Source: Pseudomonadota bacterium (GTDB taxonomy: Bacteria > Pseudomonadota > Alphaproteobacteria > Rhizobiales > Hyphomicrobiaceae). From it: a stretch of DNA of 45,427 nt. The notes beneath the pieces are model-generated. The model saw only the letters and a program-made list of their open reading frames with translations, was not told where the DNA came from and did no database searches. Of this stretch, positions 9,112 through 18,068 are shown piece after piece; within the stretch, counting starts at the first letter, position 1, and the number at the start of each line of letters is the position of its first letter. The position numbers and the translations under genes were made by a program. The stretch is from the NCBI GenBank assembly GCA_023412805.1, contig JAEZRM010000115.1, forward strand, positions 1-45,427, given 5' to 3'.

Positions 9112-9457
9112 GAACAGCCTTCGTCCCCGGACGCCTGCATCCCGCCGCATTCCAAGGTACGCGCGTCATGGCGTGCGACTGCGCAGTGAGGCTATCATCG
9201 TAATTCCGGCGCTGGATGACAATGTGCGTTCTGCCGAGCCGCCGCGCGACTATCTGGCGACCCTGGACGATGCCGGGACGATCTTTGCGCACGCAGGCAC
9301 GATCCTTATGCAGGCCGCTGTATTGACGCACCCAAGCCTCACACATTGGGGCTCGTCCATGGGTGCGGACGGCCGGCACTGGCCAGGAAGGTGCCAATCA
9401 TGGAAGAGTACTGATGCGCCGCGCTGAGCGCCGCCTCCTGGCTAAGAGCAACAGCCC
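9112..9457. other. 346-bp leader region upstream of eutB
   Basis: No gene is supported; an 84-codon open frame at 9173-9427 lacks a ribosome binding site and protein-like composition. I looked for a cobalamin riboswitch because EutBC needs adenosylcobalamin and found no recognisable B12 box. The region should contain the eutBC promoter, but no clear -35/-10 pair stands out. Confidence 0.4.
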
Positions 9458-10846
9458 ATGAGCTATCGGCACGCCATCGGCACGCGCACCTACGTATTCG
9501 AGGATCTGCGGACGCTGCTGGCAAAGGCCACGCCCGTCCGGTCCGGCGATCAACTCGCCGGCCTAGCGGCCGAAAGCGCCGAGGAAGGCGTTGCCGCCCG
9601 CATGGCGCTCGCCGATGTCCCGCTGAGCACTTTTCTCAATGAGATGGTGGTGCCCTACGAGGAGGATGAGGTCACACGCCTCATCATGGACACGCACAAC
9701 GACGCCGCATTCAAGCCGATCGCGAGCCTCACCGTCGGCAGCTTCCGTGACTGGCTTCTCTCGGAGGAGGCAACGACCGAGCGGCTCGGCGCCATCGCAC
9801 CCGGCGTGACGCCCGAGATGGCGGCGGGCGTCTGCAAGCTCATGCGCAATCAGGATCTCATTGCTATCGCCCGCCGATGCGGCGTCGTCACACGCTTTCG
9901 CAATACCATCGGCTTGCCTGGAACCATGGCCGTCAGGCTGCAGCCCAATCATCCGACCGACGATATGCGCGGCATCGCCGCCTCGATCGCCGATGGTCTC
10001 GCCTTTGGCTGCGGCGATGCCGTCATCGGTATCAATCCCGCATCCGACAACATGCAGGTGCTCGCAGACCTGCTGAAAATGCTCGATGAACTGATCGCGC
10101 GCCTCGCTATCCCGACACAGGGCTGCGTGCTCACGCACGTGACGACGTCGGTCGACCTCATCAATCGCGGCGTCCCCATCGACCTCGTGTTCCAGTCCGT
10201 CGCGGGCACGGAGGCCGCGAACAAATCCTTTGGCGTCGATCTCTCCATCCTGAAGGAAGGCTTCGACGCCGGCCGCTCACTGAAGCGCGGCACGGTCGGC
10301 GACAACGTCATGTACTTCGAGACCGGCCAGGGCTCGGCGCTCTCTGCCAACGCGCATCATGATGTGGATCAACAGACGCTCGAAGCACGCGCCTACGCGG
10401 TATGCCGCGCCTACGAGCCGCTGCTCGTGAACACGGTCGTCGGCTTCATCGGCCCTGAGTATCTTTACGACGGCAAACAGATCGTCCGCGCCGGGCTCGA
10501 GGATCATTTCTGCGGCAAGCTCATGGGCGTGCCGCTCGGCTGCGACATCTGCTACACGAACCACGCCGAAGCCGATCAGGACGACATGGACACGCTGCTG
10601 ACGCTCCTCGGCGCGGCGGGCGTGAACTACATCATGGGCATACCTGGTGCCGATGACGTGATGCTCAACTACCAGTCGACGTCCTTCCACGACCAGCTCT
10701 ACATCCGCGACGTGCTGGGCCTCAAACGTGCGCCCGAGTTCGAAGCATGGCTCGCCGCGCAGGGTATCACGGGTGCGGGTGGTCGCCTGATCGCGCCGGG
10801 TCAGGCGCTGCAGCTGCTCGGGCCGCTCGCGGAGATCGCCCGATGA
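9458..10846 (+). CDS. eutB: ethanolamine ammonia-lyase large subunit
   Basis: A 462-residue protein matching EutB along its whole length (the enterobacterial protein is about 453 residues). EutB is the TIM-barrel catalytic subunit of adenosylcobalamin-dependent ethanolamine ammonia-lyase, which converts ethanolamine to acetaldehyde and ammonia in the cytosol. Recognisable stretches include FRNTIGLPGTMAVRLQPNHP, GCGDAVIGINPASD, VFQSVAGTEAANKSFGV, YFETGQGSALSANAHHDVDQ and GKLMGVPLGCDICYTNHAEADQDD. Its stop overlaps the eutC start (ATGA), so translation is coupled. No microcompartment shell genes, reactivase EutA or regulator EutR is present nearby, so this is the simple, non-compartment version. 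Nitrogen scavenging is the likely role. Confidence 0.97.
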   Translation: MSYRHAIGTRTYVFEDLRTLLAKATPVRSGDQLAGLAAESAEEGVAARMALADVPLSTFLNEMVVPYEEDEVTRLIMDTHNDAAFKPIASLTVGSFRDWLLSEEATTERLGAIAPGVTPEMAAGVCKLMRNQDLIAIARRCGVVTRFRNTIGLPGTMAVRLQPNHPTDDMRGIAASIADGLAFGCGDAVIGINPASDNMQVLADLLKMLDELIARLAIPTQGCVLTHVTTSVDLINRGVPIDLVFQSVAGTEAANKSFGVDLSILKEGFDAGRSLKRGTVGDNVMYFETGQGSALSANAHHDVDQQTLEARAYAVCRAYEPLLVNTVVGFIGPEYLYDGKQIVRAGLEDHFCGKLMGVPLGCDICYTNHAEADQDDMDTLLTLLGAAGVNYIMGIPGADDVMLNYQSTSFHDQLYIRDVLGLKRAPEFEAWLAAQGITGAGGRLIAPGQALQLLGPLAEIAR

Positions 10847-11634
10847 TCCCGGACGACGCCTGGCAGCGCCTGACGGAATTGACGCCTGCACGCATCGCCC
10901 TCGGCCGCACCGGCTCCGGACTGCCAACCAAGGAGGCCATGAAATTCGCGCTCGCGCACGCACAGGCGCGCGATGCCGTGCACGCACCGCTCGACCCGGC
11001 GGAAATAACCGCCGGCCTCGACGATCTCGGCCTCGCGCATGTGAGCGTTTCGAGCCGCGCCGTATCGCGCCATTCGTATCTGCTGCGCCCCGATCTCGGT
11101 CGACGCCTCGACGCAGTCGGTCGTGACGCGGTCGCGGCGCGACGCGCAACCGGCGGTGTCGATATTGCACTGGTGATCGCCGACGGCCTCTCTGCCCGCG
11201 CGGCCCACGCTCATGCGGTCGGCGTGGCCGCTGCGCTGCTACCCCACATCGAGAAAAACGCTTGGTCATTGGGGGCCGTGGCCGTTGCCACGCAAGGGCG
11301 CGTCGCGATCGGCGATGAGATCGGCGCACTACTCGGCGCGCGGCTCGCACTCGTGATGATCGGCGAACGGCCGGGCCTCTCCTCGCCCGACAGCCTTGGC
11401 CTTTATCTGACCTTCGCTCCCGAGCCCGGCCGGACCGACGGCGAGCGCAACTGTCTCTCGAACATCCACGGAGCCGGCATGAGCGCGGACGAAGCGGCGT
11501 TCAAGGCCGCGTGGCTGATGCGCGAGGCGTTCTCGCGGCGGCTCACCGGCGTGATGCTCAAAGATGAGAGCGGCTCATTTCTCGAGGGTGGGCGCACGTC
11601 CGGGCAGCCCGGCCTGCTGCCTGGACAAGGCTGA
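10843..11634 (+). CDS. eutC: ethanolamine ammonia-lyase small subunit
   Basis: A 263-residue protein corresponding to EutC, the small subunit that with EutB binds adenosylcobalamin. Family stretches are visible: LTPARIALGRTGSGLPTKEAM, the FALAHAQARDAVHAPLD segment, VIADGLSARAAHAHAV, VATQGRVAIGDEIG, VMIGERPGLSSPDSLGLYLTF and ERNCLSNIHGAGMS. The ATG at 10843 overlaps the eutB stop by four bases. The frame is open farther left inside eutB, but those residues belong to EutB's coding region in another frame. It is somewhat shorter than the enterobacterial protein (about 295 residues) because the N-terminal extension is missing. A hairpin overlapping its stop codon probably ends the transcript. Confidence 0.96.
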   Translation: MIPDDAWQRLTELTPARIALGRTGSGLPTKEAMKFALAHAQARDAVHAPLDPAEITAGLDDLGLAHVSVSSRAVSRHSYLLRPDLGRRLDAVGRDAVAARRATGGVDIALVIADGLSARAAHAHAVGVAAALLPHIEKNAWSLGAVAVATQGRVAIGDEIGALLGARLALVMIGERPGLSSPDSLGLYLTFAPEPGRTDGERNCLSNIHGAGMSADEAAFKAAWLMREAFSRRLTGVMLKDESGSFLEGGRTSGQPGLLPGQG

Positions 11635-11650
11635 GCCCCGGAGGCTCAGC
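11630..11650 (+). terminator. hairpin at the end of eutC
   Basis: A perfect 8-bp stem GCTGAGCC/GGCTCAGC with a 5-nt loop, overlapping the eutC stop codon. It lies between convergent genes (eutC and the ATPase gene ending at 11688). No clear T-run follows, so it may act together with Rho or mainly protect the mRNA end. Confidence 0.55.
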
Positions 11651-11687
11651 ACGTCCACAAACAGCATGCTCGCGTCTCGCGGCCGGA

Positions 11688-12788
11688 TCAGAGGACGAGG
11701 CCGCTCTTCGGATCGATGAGGTGCATCTGATTGAGGTCAGCCGCCATCTTGAGCGGCGCACCGTCCTTCGCCCCCGCCGCGGGATTGACTCGCCCGCAGA
11801 TGGTCTCGCCGTTGATCGGGAAGTAGACGAGCGTTTCCATGCCCATGGGCTCGGTCACGTCGAGGTTTGCGTCGAAAGCGACGACACCCGGATCGAGTTG
11901 TGTGCGTGCCTCGGTCAGATGCTCGGGGCGAATGCCGAGCAGGACACCGCCGTTCCCCTTGTGCTGCGCATACTTGCCGGCACGCGCGGGCGGCACGGGC
12001 AAGGCGAGCGTGTCGTTGACCCGAAGCTGGAGCTGGCCACCCTCATCCTGCAGGTTGCAAGGTATGAAGTTCATCGCAGGTGAGCCGATGAAGCCGGCGA
12101 CGAAACGCGTGCGCGGATGGTGGTAGAGCTCCGTCGGCGTCCCCACCTGCTCGATCACACCGTGGTTCATGACGACGACGCGATCGGCCAGTGTCATGGC
12201 CTCGACCTGATCATGCGTCACGTAGACGGTCGTCGTCCGCACCTTCTGGTGCACCTTCTTGATCTCGATGCGCATCTGAACGCGCAGCTTGGCATCGAGG
12301 TTCGAAAGCGGCTCGTCGAATAGGAACACCTTGGGATTGCGCACGATCGCACGTCCCATGGCGACGCGCTGGCGCTGGCCGCCGGAAAGCTGCTTCGGCT
12401 TGCGGTCGAGAAGCTCCGTAATATCGAGAATGCGCGCGGCCTCATCCACACGACGGTTGATCTCGTCCTTCGGGAACTTCTTCAGGCGCAGGCCGAACGA
12501 CATGTTCTCGTGCACCGTCATATGCGGATAGAGCGCATAATTCTGGAACACCATCGCGATGTCGCGATCCTTGGGCGGCACGTCATTGACCACGTCGCCG
12601 CCGATCGCGATCTCGCCGTCCGTGATGTCCTCGAGGCCGGCAATCATGCGCAGCGTCGTGGTCTTGCCGCAACCCGATGGCCCGACCAGCACCACGAACT
12701 CGTGGTCGCGGATGTCGAGGTCGATACCGCGCACGGCAAGCACCTCGTCGTACTTTTTGACGACTTTCCTAATATGTACTTCAGCCAT
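11688..12788 (-). CDS. ABC transporter ATP-binding protein, MalK/UgpC type
   Basis: A 366-residue ATPase of the carbohydrate uptake (CUT1) class. Walker A GPSGCGKT is at residues 36-43, the Q-loop Gln at 82, the signature LSGGQRQ at 134-140, Walker B VFLFDEP at 154-160 and the H-loop His at 192. A C-terminal OB-fold regulatory domain of about 130 residues follows, containing the family stretch LLGIRPEHL. It energises import by the two permeases encoded immediately upstream (12 bp gap), and is the last gene of the five-gene operon. The substrate is unknown: the family transports sugars, polyols and glycerol-3-phosphate, and nearness to eutBC is the only hint of another substrate. Confidence 0.9.
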   Translation of the reverse strand: MAEVHIRKVVKKYDEVLAVRGIDLDIRDHEFVVLVGPSGCGKTTTLRMIAGLEDITDGEIAIGGDVVNDVPPKDRDIAMVFQNYALYPHMTVHENMSFGLRLKKFPKDEINRRVDEAARILDITELLDRKPKQLSGGQRQRVAMGRAIVRNPKVFLFDEPLSNLDAKLRVQMRIEIKKVHQKVRTTTVYVTHDQVEAMTLADRVVVMNHGVIEQVGTPTELYHHPRTRFVAGFIGSPAMNFIPCNLQDEGGQLQLRVNDTLALPVPPARAGKYAQHKGNGGVLLGIRPEHLTEARTQLDPGVVAFDANLDVTEPMGMETLVYFPINGETICGRVNPAAGAKDGAPLKMAADLNQMHLIDPKSGLVL

Positions 12789-12800
12789 CGCTTCTCGTCC

Positions 12801-13712
12801 TCAACCCTTTGTGGCGCCGGCGGTGAGACCGGCAATGTAGTAGTCCATGAGAAAGGCGTAGATGATGAGCGGCGGCGCGGCGCCGAGCAGCGCACCCGTC
12901 ATGATCTGCCCCCAGTTGAACACGTCGCCTTTGATAAGCGTCGTGATGATGCCAACCGGCAGCACGAGCTGGCTCTCCGATGTCGTAAAGGCCAGCGGAT
13001 AGAGGAACTGCGCCCAGCTGACGGTAAAGGCGAAGATCGTCGCCGCAATCAGCCCCGGGAGGGCGACGGGAATGAAGATCTTCGTCAGCGTCTGTGTCCA
13101 TGTGGCGCCGTCGATCAGCGCCGCCTCGTCGAGCTCCTTCGGAATCGACGCGAAGTATCCGATCATAATCCAGGTGCAGAAGGGCACCGTCAGCGTCGGA
13201 TAGAGGATCAGCAGCACCCACCAACGATTGATCAGCTCGATCCCTGTCAGCTCGTTGAATACCGCCATCATCTTGAAGAGCGGAATGAACAAGAGCGTCT
13301 CGGGAATGAGATAAGTCAGGAACACACCGGTCGCGAGCACCGTCGAGCCCCAGAAGCGCATTCTCGACAGCGCGAACGCGGCGGGCACGCTGATGAGCAT
13401 GGTGATGATGACGACGGAGACGGAGACGACAGCCGAGTTCCGGAAGAATGTGAGGAACGTGCTCGAACCGAGAAGCTCCCTGTAATTCGAGAGCGTCGGA
13501 TCGAAGACCCACCACGGGTTTGTAATCGCCGATATCTCCTGACTGGTCTTGAGAGACGTGATCAGCATGTAGAGCGGCGGCGTGAGGAAGAAGATCACGA
13601 ACAGGATCAGGAAGAAATAAGACCAGCGCAGAGCCCACCGCCGATCACGGCTCATGCTGCCGTAGCGGGGCTTGGTGGCTGCCGGCACGGAAGATGTCGC
13701 AGTCGCAGTCAT
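12801..13712 (-). CDS. ABC transporter permease, MalG/UgpE type
   Basis: A 303-residue inner-membrane permease with six predicted helices; the first is at about residues 28-50 (SYFFLILFVIFFLTPPLYML). The coupling EAA loop is ELDEAALIDGATWTQTLTKIFIPVALPG, about 200-230, which contacts the ATPase. Its start overlaps the upstream permease stop by four bases (ATGA), giving translational coupling. With the 13709-14641 product it forms the heterodimeric channel of a CUT1-type importer. The N-terminal 20 residues are a Thr/Ala/Ser-rich cytosolic extension. Confidence 0.9.
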   Translation of the reverse strand: MTATATSSVPAATKPRYGSMSRDRRWALRWSYFFLILFVIFFLTPPLYMLITSLKTSQEISAITNPWWVFDPTLSNYRELLGSSTFLTFFRNSAVVSVSVVIITMLISVPAAFALSRMRFWGSTVLATGVFLTYLIPETLLFIPLFKMMAVFNELTGIELINRWWVLLILYPTLTVPFCTWIMIGYFASIPKELDEAALIDGATWTQTLTKIFIPVALPGLIAATIFAFTVSWAQFLYPLAFTTSESQLVLPVGIITTLIKGDVFNWGQIMTGALLGAAPPLIIYAFLMDYYIAGLTAGATKG

Positions 13713-14641
13713 GCCTCGTTCCCCCGCTTGACGATATCACGCAGAATGAAGATCGCTCCGATGGTGAGGATGGGCACCATGAACAACGAGACCGACGCGC
13801 CGAGCGGGATATCACCACCCTCGATACCAAGGCGGAACGCCCAGGTCGCGAACACGTGAGTCTGATCGAGAGGATCACCACGCGTGAGAACCCGGACGAT
13901 ATCGAAATTCGCAAACGTGACGATCGTCGAGAAGAGCGCCGTGATCATGATGATATTGCGCATCATGGGGAGCGTCACAAAGCGCATGGTCTGCCACCAG
14001 TTCGCGCCGTCGATCTTAGCCGCCTCATAGAGCTGTTCCGGCACCGACTTCAGTGCAGCGAGATACATGATCATGAAGAAGGGCGCGCCGATCCAGACGT
14101 TGACGAGGATCACGCAGAAACGTGCCCAATTCGCATCCCCAAGCCAAGGAATGCCGCTGAGGCCGATATTCTCGAGTATCCAGTTGAAGGCCGAATAGGA
14201 GGGATCGAAGAGCCAGAGCCATGCGAGCGTGCTCATCGCGGGCGGAATCACCCATGGGATGAGCAACATGCCACGCCACTTGCGCTGCCCCTTATCCGGA
14301 ATGTTGTGCACAAAGTGCGCGACGAAGAAGCCGATGATGGCTTTGAAGAAGACCGCCGTGATCGCAAAGATGCAGCTCTGCCAGACGACCATCCAGAACG
14401 TTTCGCGCTTGAACAGGAACGTAAAATTCGACAAGCCGACGAAGCGCTCCATGGACTTGTTGAGCATCGCCAGATGCACGGCGTAGAGAGCGGGGTAGAT
14501 GACGAGAATAGCAATCAGCAGAATCAGCGGGAGCGCCATCATGAACGCTATCGTTGATTTCCGCTGAAAGGCCTTCTGCAGTGAGCTGCGCCGATCCGCA
14601 CGTATCACTGCCCCGTCCTGTTTGATTGTTGCGTCGACCAT
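13709..14641 (-). CDS. ABC transporter permease, MalF/UgpA type
   Basis: A 310-residue inner-membrane permease with six predicted helices, the first after a basic cytosolic segment (LQKAFQRKSTIAFMMALPLILL). The EAA coupling loop is PEQLYEAAKIDGANWWQTMRFVTLPMMRN, about 215-245. The ATG follows GAGAGGTCGATAG. It is separated from the upstream binding-protein gene by 188 bp that contain a 12-bp hairpin, and is coupled to the second permease by a 4-bp overlap. Typical CUT1 architecture. Confidence 0.9.
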   Translation of the reverse strand: MVDATIKQDGAVIRADRRSSLQKAFQRKSTIAFMMALPLILLIAILVIYPALYAVHLAMLNKSMERFVGLSNFTFLFKRETFWMVVWQSCIFAITAVFFKAIIGFFVAHFVHNIPDKGQRKWRGMLLIPWVIPPAMSTLAWLWLFDPSYSAFNWILENIGLSGIPWLGDANWARFCVILVNVWIGAPFFMIMYLAALKSVPEQLYEAAKIDGANWWQTMRFVTLPMMRNIIMITALFSTIVTFANFDIVRVLTRGDPLDQTHVFATWAFRLGIEGGDIPLGASVSLFMVPILTIGAIFILRDIVKRGNEA

Positions 14642-14780
14642 CTATCGACCTCTCAGATATGCGTGTTCACCGGCACGCAACGACGTGTCCGCAGGCTCGT
14701 CATTGCGGCCCGGAATAGCGGGGGTCGTCGGCACTTTCGACGGACGTGCGTAGCATCAAGCCCTCACGACACTGCTCGCC

Positions 14781-14810
14781 GCCGCCCTCCCGCACGAGCA
14801 GGAAGGCGGC
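14781..14810 (-). promoter_or_regulatory. intercistronic stem-loop between binding-protein and permease genes
   Basis: In the minus-strand transcript a 12-bp stem GCCGCCTTCCTG/CGGGAGGGCGGC closes a 6-nt loop. Two pairs are G-U wobbles, so the stem is complete only in the RNA of the operon and would have two mismatches in the opposite transcript. No T-run follows. This fits a 3' stabiliser or partial attenuator that keeps binding-protein mRNA in excess over permease mRNA, as described for malE-malF. Confidence 0.6.
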
Positions 14811-14829
14811 TAAAGGCGAGATTCAGTCG

Positions 14830-16170
14830 TCAGGTCCGCATGAAGCCCTCGATCTCGCTCTCGGCCCATGCGAGCACGGCATCGAGCTTCTCGCCGCGGT
14901 GATAGCGGACGATCATCTTGGTCATCAGGCCTTGGGTGTAGATCTGCTCGGCAATGCGATGCGGGCTTGGCGCAGCCGCGATCGAGAGCACCTGATGATT
15001 ATGCGGATTGGCGTAGTGGTACATCGTGCCCTTGGGCGGCGCCATTTCGGCCCAGGTTTTGAAAGTCGAGAAGTTGGCATAGGCCGGGATATCGTACCCC
15101 TTGCTTGCCTCGACCATGCTTTGTGCCGCAGCTTCGGTCGACAATGCCCGCAGTAACGACTTTGCGGCGGACTTGTTCTTCGAGAAGCCCCAGATGCCCC
15201 AGAAATAGGGGAGGAACGGCGCGTGGCGTCCGGACGGACCGCTCGGCATGCCGTGATGCCAGATCTGCTCGGCGATCTGCGGCGCGTCGCGCACGGCCAC
15301 CGCCCATGCCGATGGCGGGTTCATGATCGAAGCACCGCGGCCTGACACGAGCCATTTATTGTTCGACGCGTCGTCCCACGAAGGTGCGTCGGCTGGCAGT
15401 TCAGCCGTCAGTTCCTTCATGTACTCCATGGCTTGGCGGACCTTGTCCGTCTTTACGGTGATGTTTTCCTTCTGATCGACAAGCACAGCGCCGTACGAAT
15501 TGAAGAAGGCACCGGCCGTATCAACGGAGTCCGATGTGGTGCCGAGGCCGATACCGAAAGCAACACCCGCTTTGTTGCAGGCCTTCGCGGCCTTGAGATA
15601 CGTCTCCATGTTCCAGCCATCGGCCTTGGGGGCCGCACCGGCGGGATACATGGCGAGGATATCTACGCCAGCGTGTTGCTTGAGCAGATCGATACGCGAG
15701 GCCGGGCCTTTGATCTGGCTGCCCGCCGTGGAGGGAACACCAACCCACTTGCCATTGATCTTGCCGAGATATTCGACCGTCGAGTTGACGGCTCCATTCT
15801 GCTTGATGAGATCGGCCATGATGTCGCCGACGTCTTCGAGCGTGCCTGCATGACGAGCCGGCTGCCACGTCGGCATGGAAAGGATATCGTGGCCCGATTT
15901 GGCCTGCGCTTCTGCGGCAATCGTCAGGAGAATCTTGTTGCCTTGCGAGGTGATGAAGTCGATTTCGACATTCACCTTCTCCTTCTCACCCCAGGCCTTG
16001 GCCACAGTCTCAATCGCTTTGTTTGCTCCAGGTACCCAATGATCCCAGAAGCCAACCTTGAGCGTGCCGGCAGACTGCGCCGAACTGACGTAAGGGGCCG
16101 CAACGACACCACCGACAGCAGCAGCGCCCGTGGCAACAAAGCGCCGGCGGGTCATCGTCTTCTTCTTCAT
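14830..16170 (-). CDS. Tat-exported ABC solute-binding protein (family 1), copy A
   Basis: A 446-residue periplasmic extracellular solute-binding protein of the sugar-binding family 1 type. The N-terminus MKKKTMTRRRFVATGAAAVGG is a twin-arginine signal with the motif TRRRFVA, followed by a hydrophobic stretch and likely cleavage near SSAQS. The mature start GTLKVGFWDHWVPGANKAIE is shared with the next gene's product. ATG 16170 is chosen because GGAGGAAA lies 8 nt upstream; an in-frame TTG at 16185 overlaps that site. It is a paralogue of the 16318-17658 product: same length, same mature start, and similar WLVSGRGASIMNPPSAWAVA and FSKNKSAAKSL segments. It delivers an unknown solute to the permeases encoded downstream. 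Confidence 0.88.
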   Translation of the reverse strand: MKKKTMTRRRFVATGAAAVGGVVAAPYVSSAQSAGTLKVGFWDHWVPGANKAIETVAKAWGEKEKVNVEIDFITSQGNKILLTIAAEAQAKSGHDILSMPTWQPARHAGTLEDVGDIMADLIKQNGAVNSTVEYLGKINGKWVGVPSTAGSQIKGPASRIDLLKQHAGVDILAMYPAGAAPKADGWNMETYLKAAKACNKAGVAFGIGLGTTSDSVDTAGAFFNSYGAVLVDQKENITVKTDKVRQAMEYMKELTAELPADAPSWDDASNNKWLVSGRGASIMNPPSAWAVAVRDAPQIAEQIWHHGMPSGPSGRHAPFLPYFWGIWGFSKNKSAAKSLLRALSTEAAAQSMVEASKGYDIPAYANFSTFKTWAEMAPPKGTMYHYANPHNHQVLSIAAAPSPHRIAEQIYTQGLMTKMIVRYHRGEKLDAVLAWAESEIEGFMRT

Positions 16171-16317
16171 GAACGTTTCCTCCAAACGTGGTTGAACTCT
16201 TTTGTTTATTGCCGTGTCGGCTTTGGCAGATCACGGATGACGCGACTTAGTATGACCGAGACATATTAGGCCCGGCCCTGGGATGGCGCCACCATAAATT
16301 TTAGGTATTTCACACGG

Positions 16318-17658
16318 CTATTGCCGTGAGTAGCCCTCGATTTCCGTCGCCGCCCAGGCAAGCGTCTTTTCGATGCTCTCACCGCGGCCGATCCGTACAA
16401 TCATCTTCGGCATGACGGCATTGGTATAGAGCTGCGAGGCGATCTGCGGCGGTGCCGGAGAGCACGGCATCGCGTTTCTCTGGTCACCCCGATTCGGATA
16501 GTGCGAGAGCGTTCCCGGCGGCGGTCCCTGACCGTCCCACACCTTGTAGTCGAGCAGCTTCTGGTAAGGCGGGATGTCGTATCCCGCAGCGCCCGATACG
16601 ATCTTGCGGATGTTGTCCGGTTGGTTCATGTGGACCATCAGGCTCTTCGCCGCCGACTTGTTCTTCGAGAAGTTCCAGAGCCCCTGATAGCGCGGCAGCA
16701 GCGGTGCAAAACGCCCCTTCGGGCCCTTCGGCATCGCATGCGTCCAGAGCTTCTCGGCAACGTCCGGCGCGTCGCGCTTCGCCACGACCCATGTGCTCGG
16801 CGGATTGAAGATGAGCGCGCCCCTGCCCGAAATGAGCCACTTGTTGTTCGAGGCATTATCCCACGAAGCGACATCGCTCGGCAGGAAGGCGTAAAGGCGC
16901 TTCGCATACTCGAGGACCTGACGCACTTCCTCCGAGTTCACCGTGATATTGCCCTTGGCATCGACGAGCGCTGCGCCGAATGCCGAGAACAGCGTGCCCA
17001 CCCAGTCGAGGCTGTCGGTGGTGGCGCCGAGCGGCAGGCCGAATGAATGGCCGGCCTTATGGCACTTTTCAGCCGCAGTGAGAAACGTGTCCCAGGTCCA
17101 GCTATCGGCCGCGGACGTCGGATCTTTCCCAGCCGGATACATCGCCTGCAGATCGATCCCGGCAATGTCCTTGAAGTAGTCGATGCGCGAGCACGGGGGC
17201 AGGATCAGCGAGCCCCGTGTCGACGGCACGACATTCCAGGTGCCGCTGGCGGTGCCGATGTACTCCATGGCCTCGGAGATCGGGCCATTGGTGGCCAGAA
17301 CCTCCTTCATGACATCGCCGACGGGCTCGAGCAGGCGCGTATACTGCGCGGGCTCCCACGCCGAGAAATCCATGACATCATGGCCCGCGCGCGCTTGTGC
17401 CTCGGCGGCGATCGTCAGCAGCAGCTTGTTGCCCTGCGTGCTGAGGTAGTCGATCGTGAGATCGACCTTCTCTTTCTTCGCCCACTCCTGGGCAATCTCG
17501 TCCATGATCTTGTTGCCGCCAGGCACCCAGTGATCCCACATGCCAAGGGAAAGTTTCCCCGCGGATTGGGCGGTGCTGACATGAGGCGCTGAAATGACCG
17601 CGGCGGCGGCGGCAGAACCGGCTACAAAACGACGACGCGTAATCCTCTTCTTGGACAT
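16318..17658 (-). CDS. Tat-exported ABC solute-binding protein (family 1), copy B
   Basis: A 446-residue paralogue of copy A and the first gene of the operon. The signal peptide is MSKKRITRRRFVAGSAAAAA with a clear twin-arginine motif, cleaved near STAQS. Shared segments with copy A include the LSLGMWDHWVPGGNKIMDE start, EVDLTIDY-like strand, TQGNKLLLTIAAEAQARAGHD, NKWLISGRGALIFNPPSTWVVA and FSKNKSAAKSL. The ATG at 17658 follows GGGAGGAAG at optimal distance. Two complete, diverged binding proteins serving a single permease pair suggests that the importer accepts two related ligands or senses one of them. The 147 bp between the two genes show no convincing promoter. Confidence 0.88.
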   Translation of the reverse strand: MSKKRITRRRFVAGSAAAAAVISAPHVSTAQSAGKLSLGMWDHWVPGGNKIMDEIAQEWAKKEKVDLTIDYLSTQGNKLLLTIAAEAQARAGHDVMDFSAWEPAQYTRLLEPVGDVMKEVLATNGPISEAMEYIGTASGTWNVVPSTRGSLILPPCSRIDYFKDIAGIDLQAMYPAGKDPTSAADSWTWDTFLTAAEKCHKAGHSFGLPLGATTDSLDWVGTLFSAFGAALVDAKGNITVNSEEVRQVLEYAKRLYAFLPSDVASWDNASNNKWLISGRGALIFNPPSTWVVAKRDAPDVAEKLWTHAMPKGPKGRFAPLLPRYQGLWNFSKNKSAAKSLMVHMNQPDNIRKIVSGAAGYDIPPYQKLLDYKVWDGQGPPPGTLSHYPNRGDQRNAMPCSPAPPQIASQLYTNAVMPKMIVRIGRGESIEKTLAWAATEIEGYSRQ

Positions 17659-18068
17659 GGTTGCTTCCTCCCTTGGTTCTCGCCATGTCGCAGGCGCGCG
17701 CAATTACATCCCACTGCCGCAAAGGGCATGGCGATGTCGTTCGGCGAATGCACGCGTCGACGGATAATCATGGCGTTTCCTGCGGCATGGATTACCGCTG
17801 TCGGGGTTGGTTTGCCCAACTCCTCGACGTCCCCTGACTTTCGTCACGAAATCCGGGCGGCGGGCAGGGAGCGCCGCTCTGCCCGCTGAAAAGGCCGGGC
17901 CGGCGCAGTTAATCGCATTCTGCGCGGATTGGATAGCTGTGCAGCGTGTTGCAGTGCGCACAAGCGCGAGGTGCCCGCGTGCTGCTGTGCACATGCAGTT
18001 GATCTGACGCGAGTGCGCGCAGATAGTGCCGGCCCCGCATGGGCGCGATCGCCCTACCAGAGGAAGTC
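17659..18068. other. 410-bp divergent intergenic region
   Basis: It lies between the start of the leftward ABC operon (17658) and the rightward MFS gene (18069) and must hold both promoters. No gene is supported here. I see no regulator gene nearby and no strong palindromic operator. The ribosome binding sites at its two edges (GGGAGGAAG for the operon, AGAGGAAG for the MFS gene) are both good. Confidence 0.4.

Noticed and set aside
9173..9427. 84-codon frame upstream of eutB
   Set aside because: No ribosome binding site and composition like chance frames in GC-rich DNA; more likely leader sequence.
9112..9457. cobalamin riboswitch controlling eutBC
   Set aside because: I could not find the conserved B12 box or its flanking helices in this leader.
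12510..13859. long rightward open frame (449 codons) opposite the ABC permease genes
   Set aside because: It is a shadow of the two permease genes, rich in Arg/His/Glu with no fold-like pattern and no ribosome binding site.
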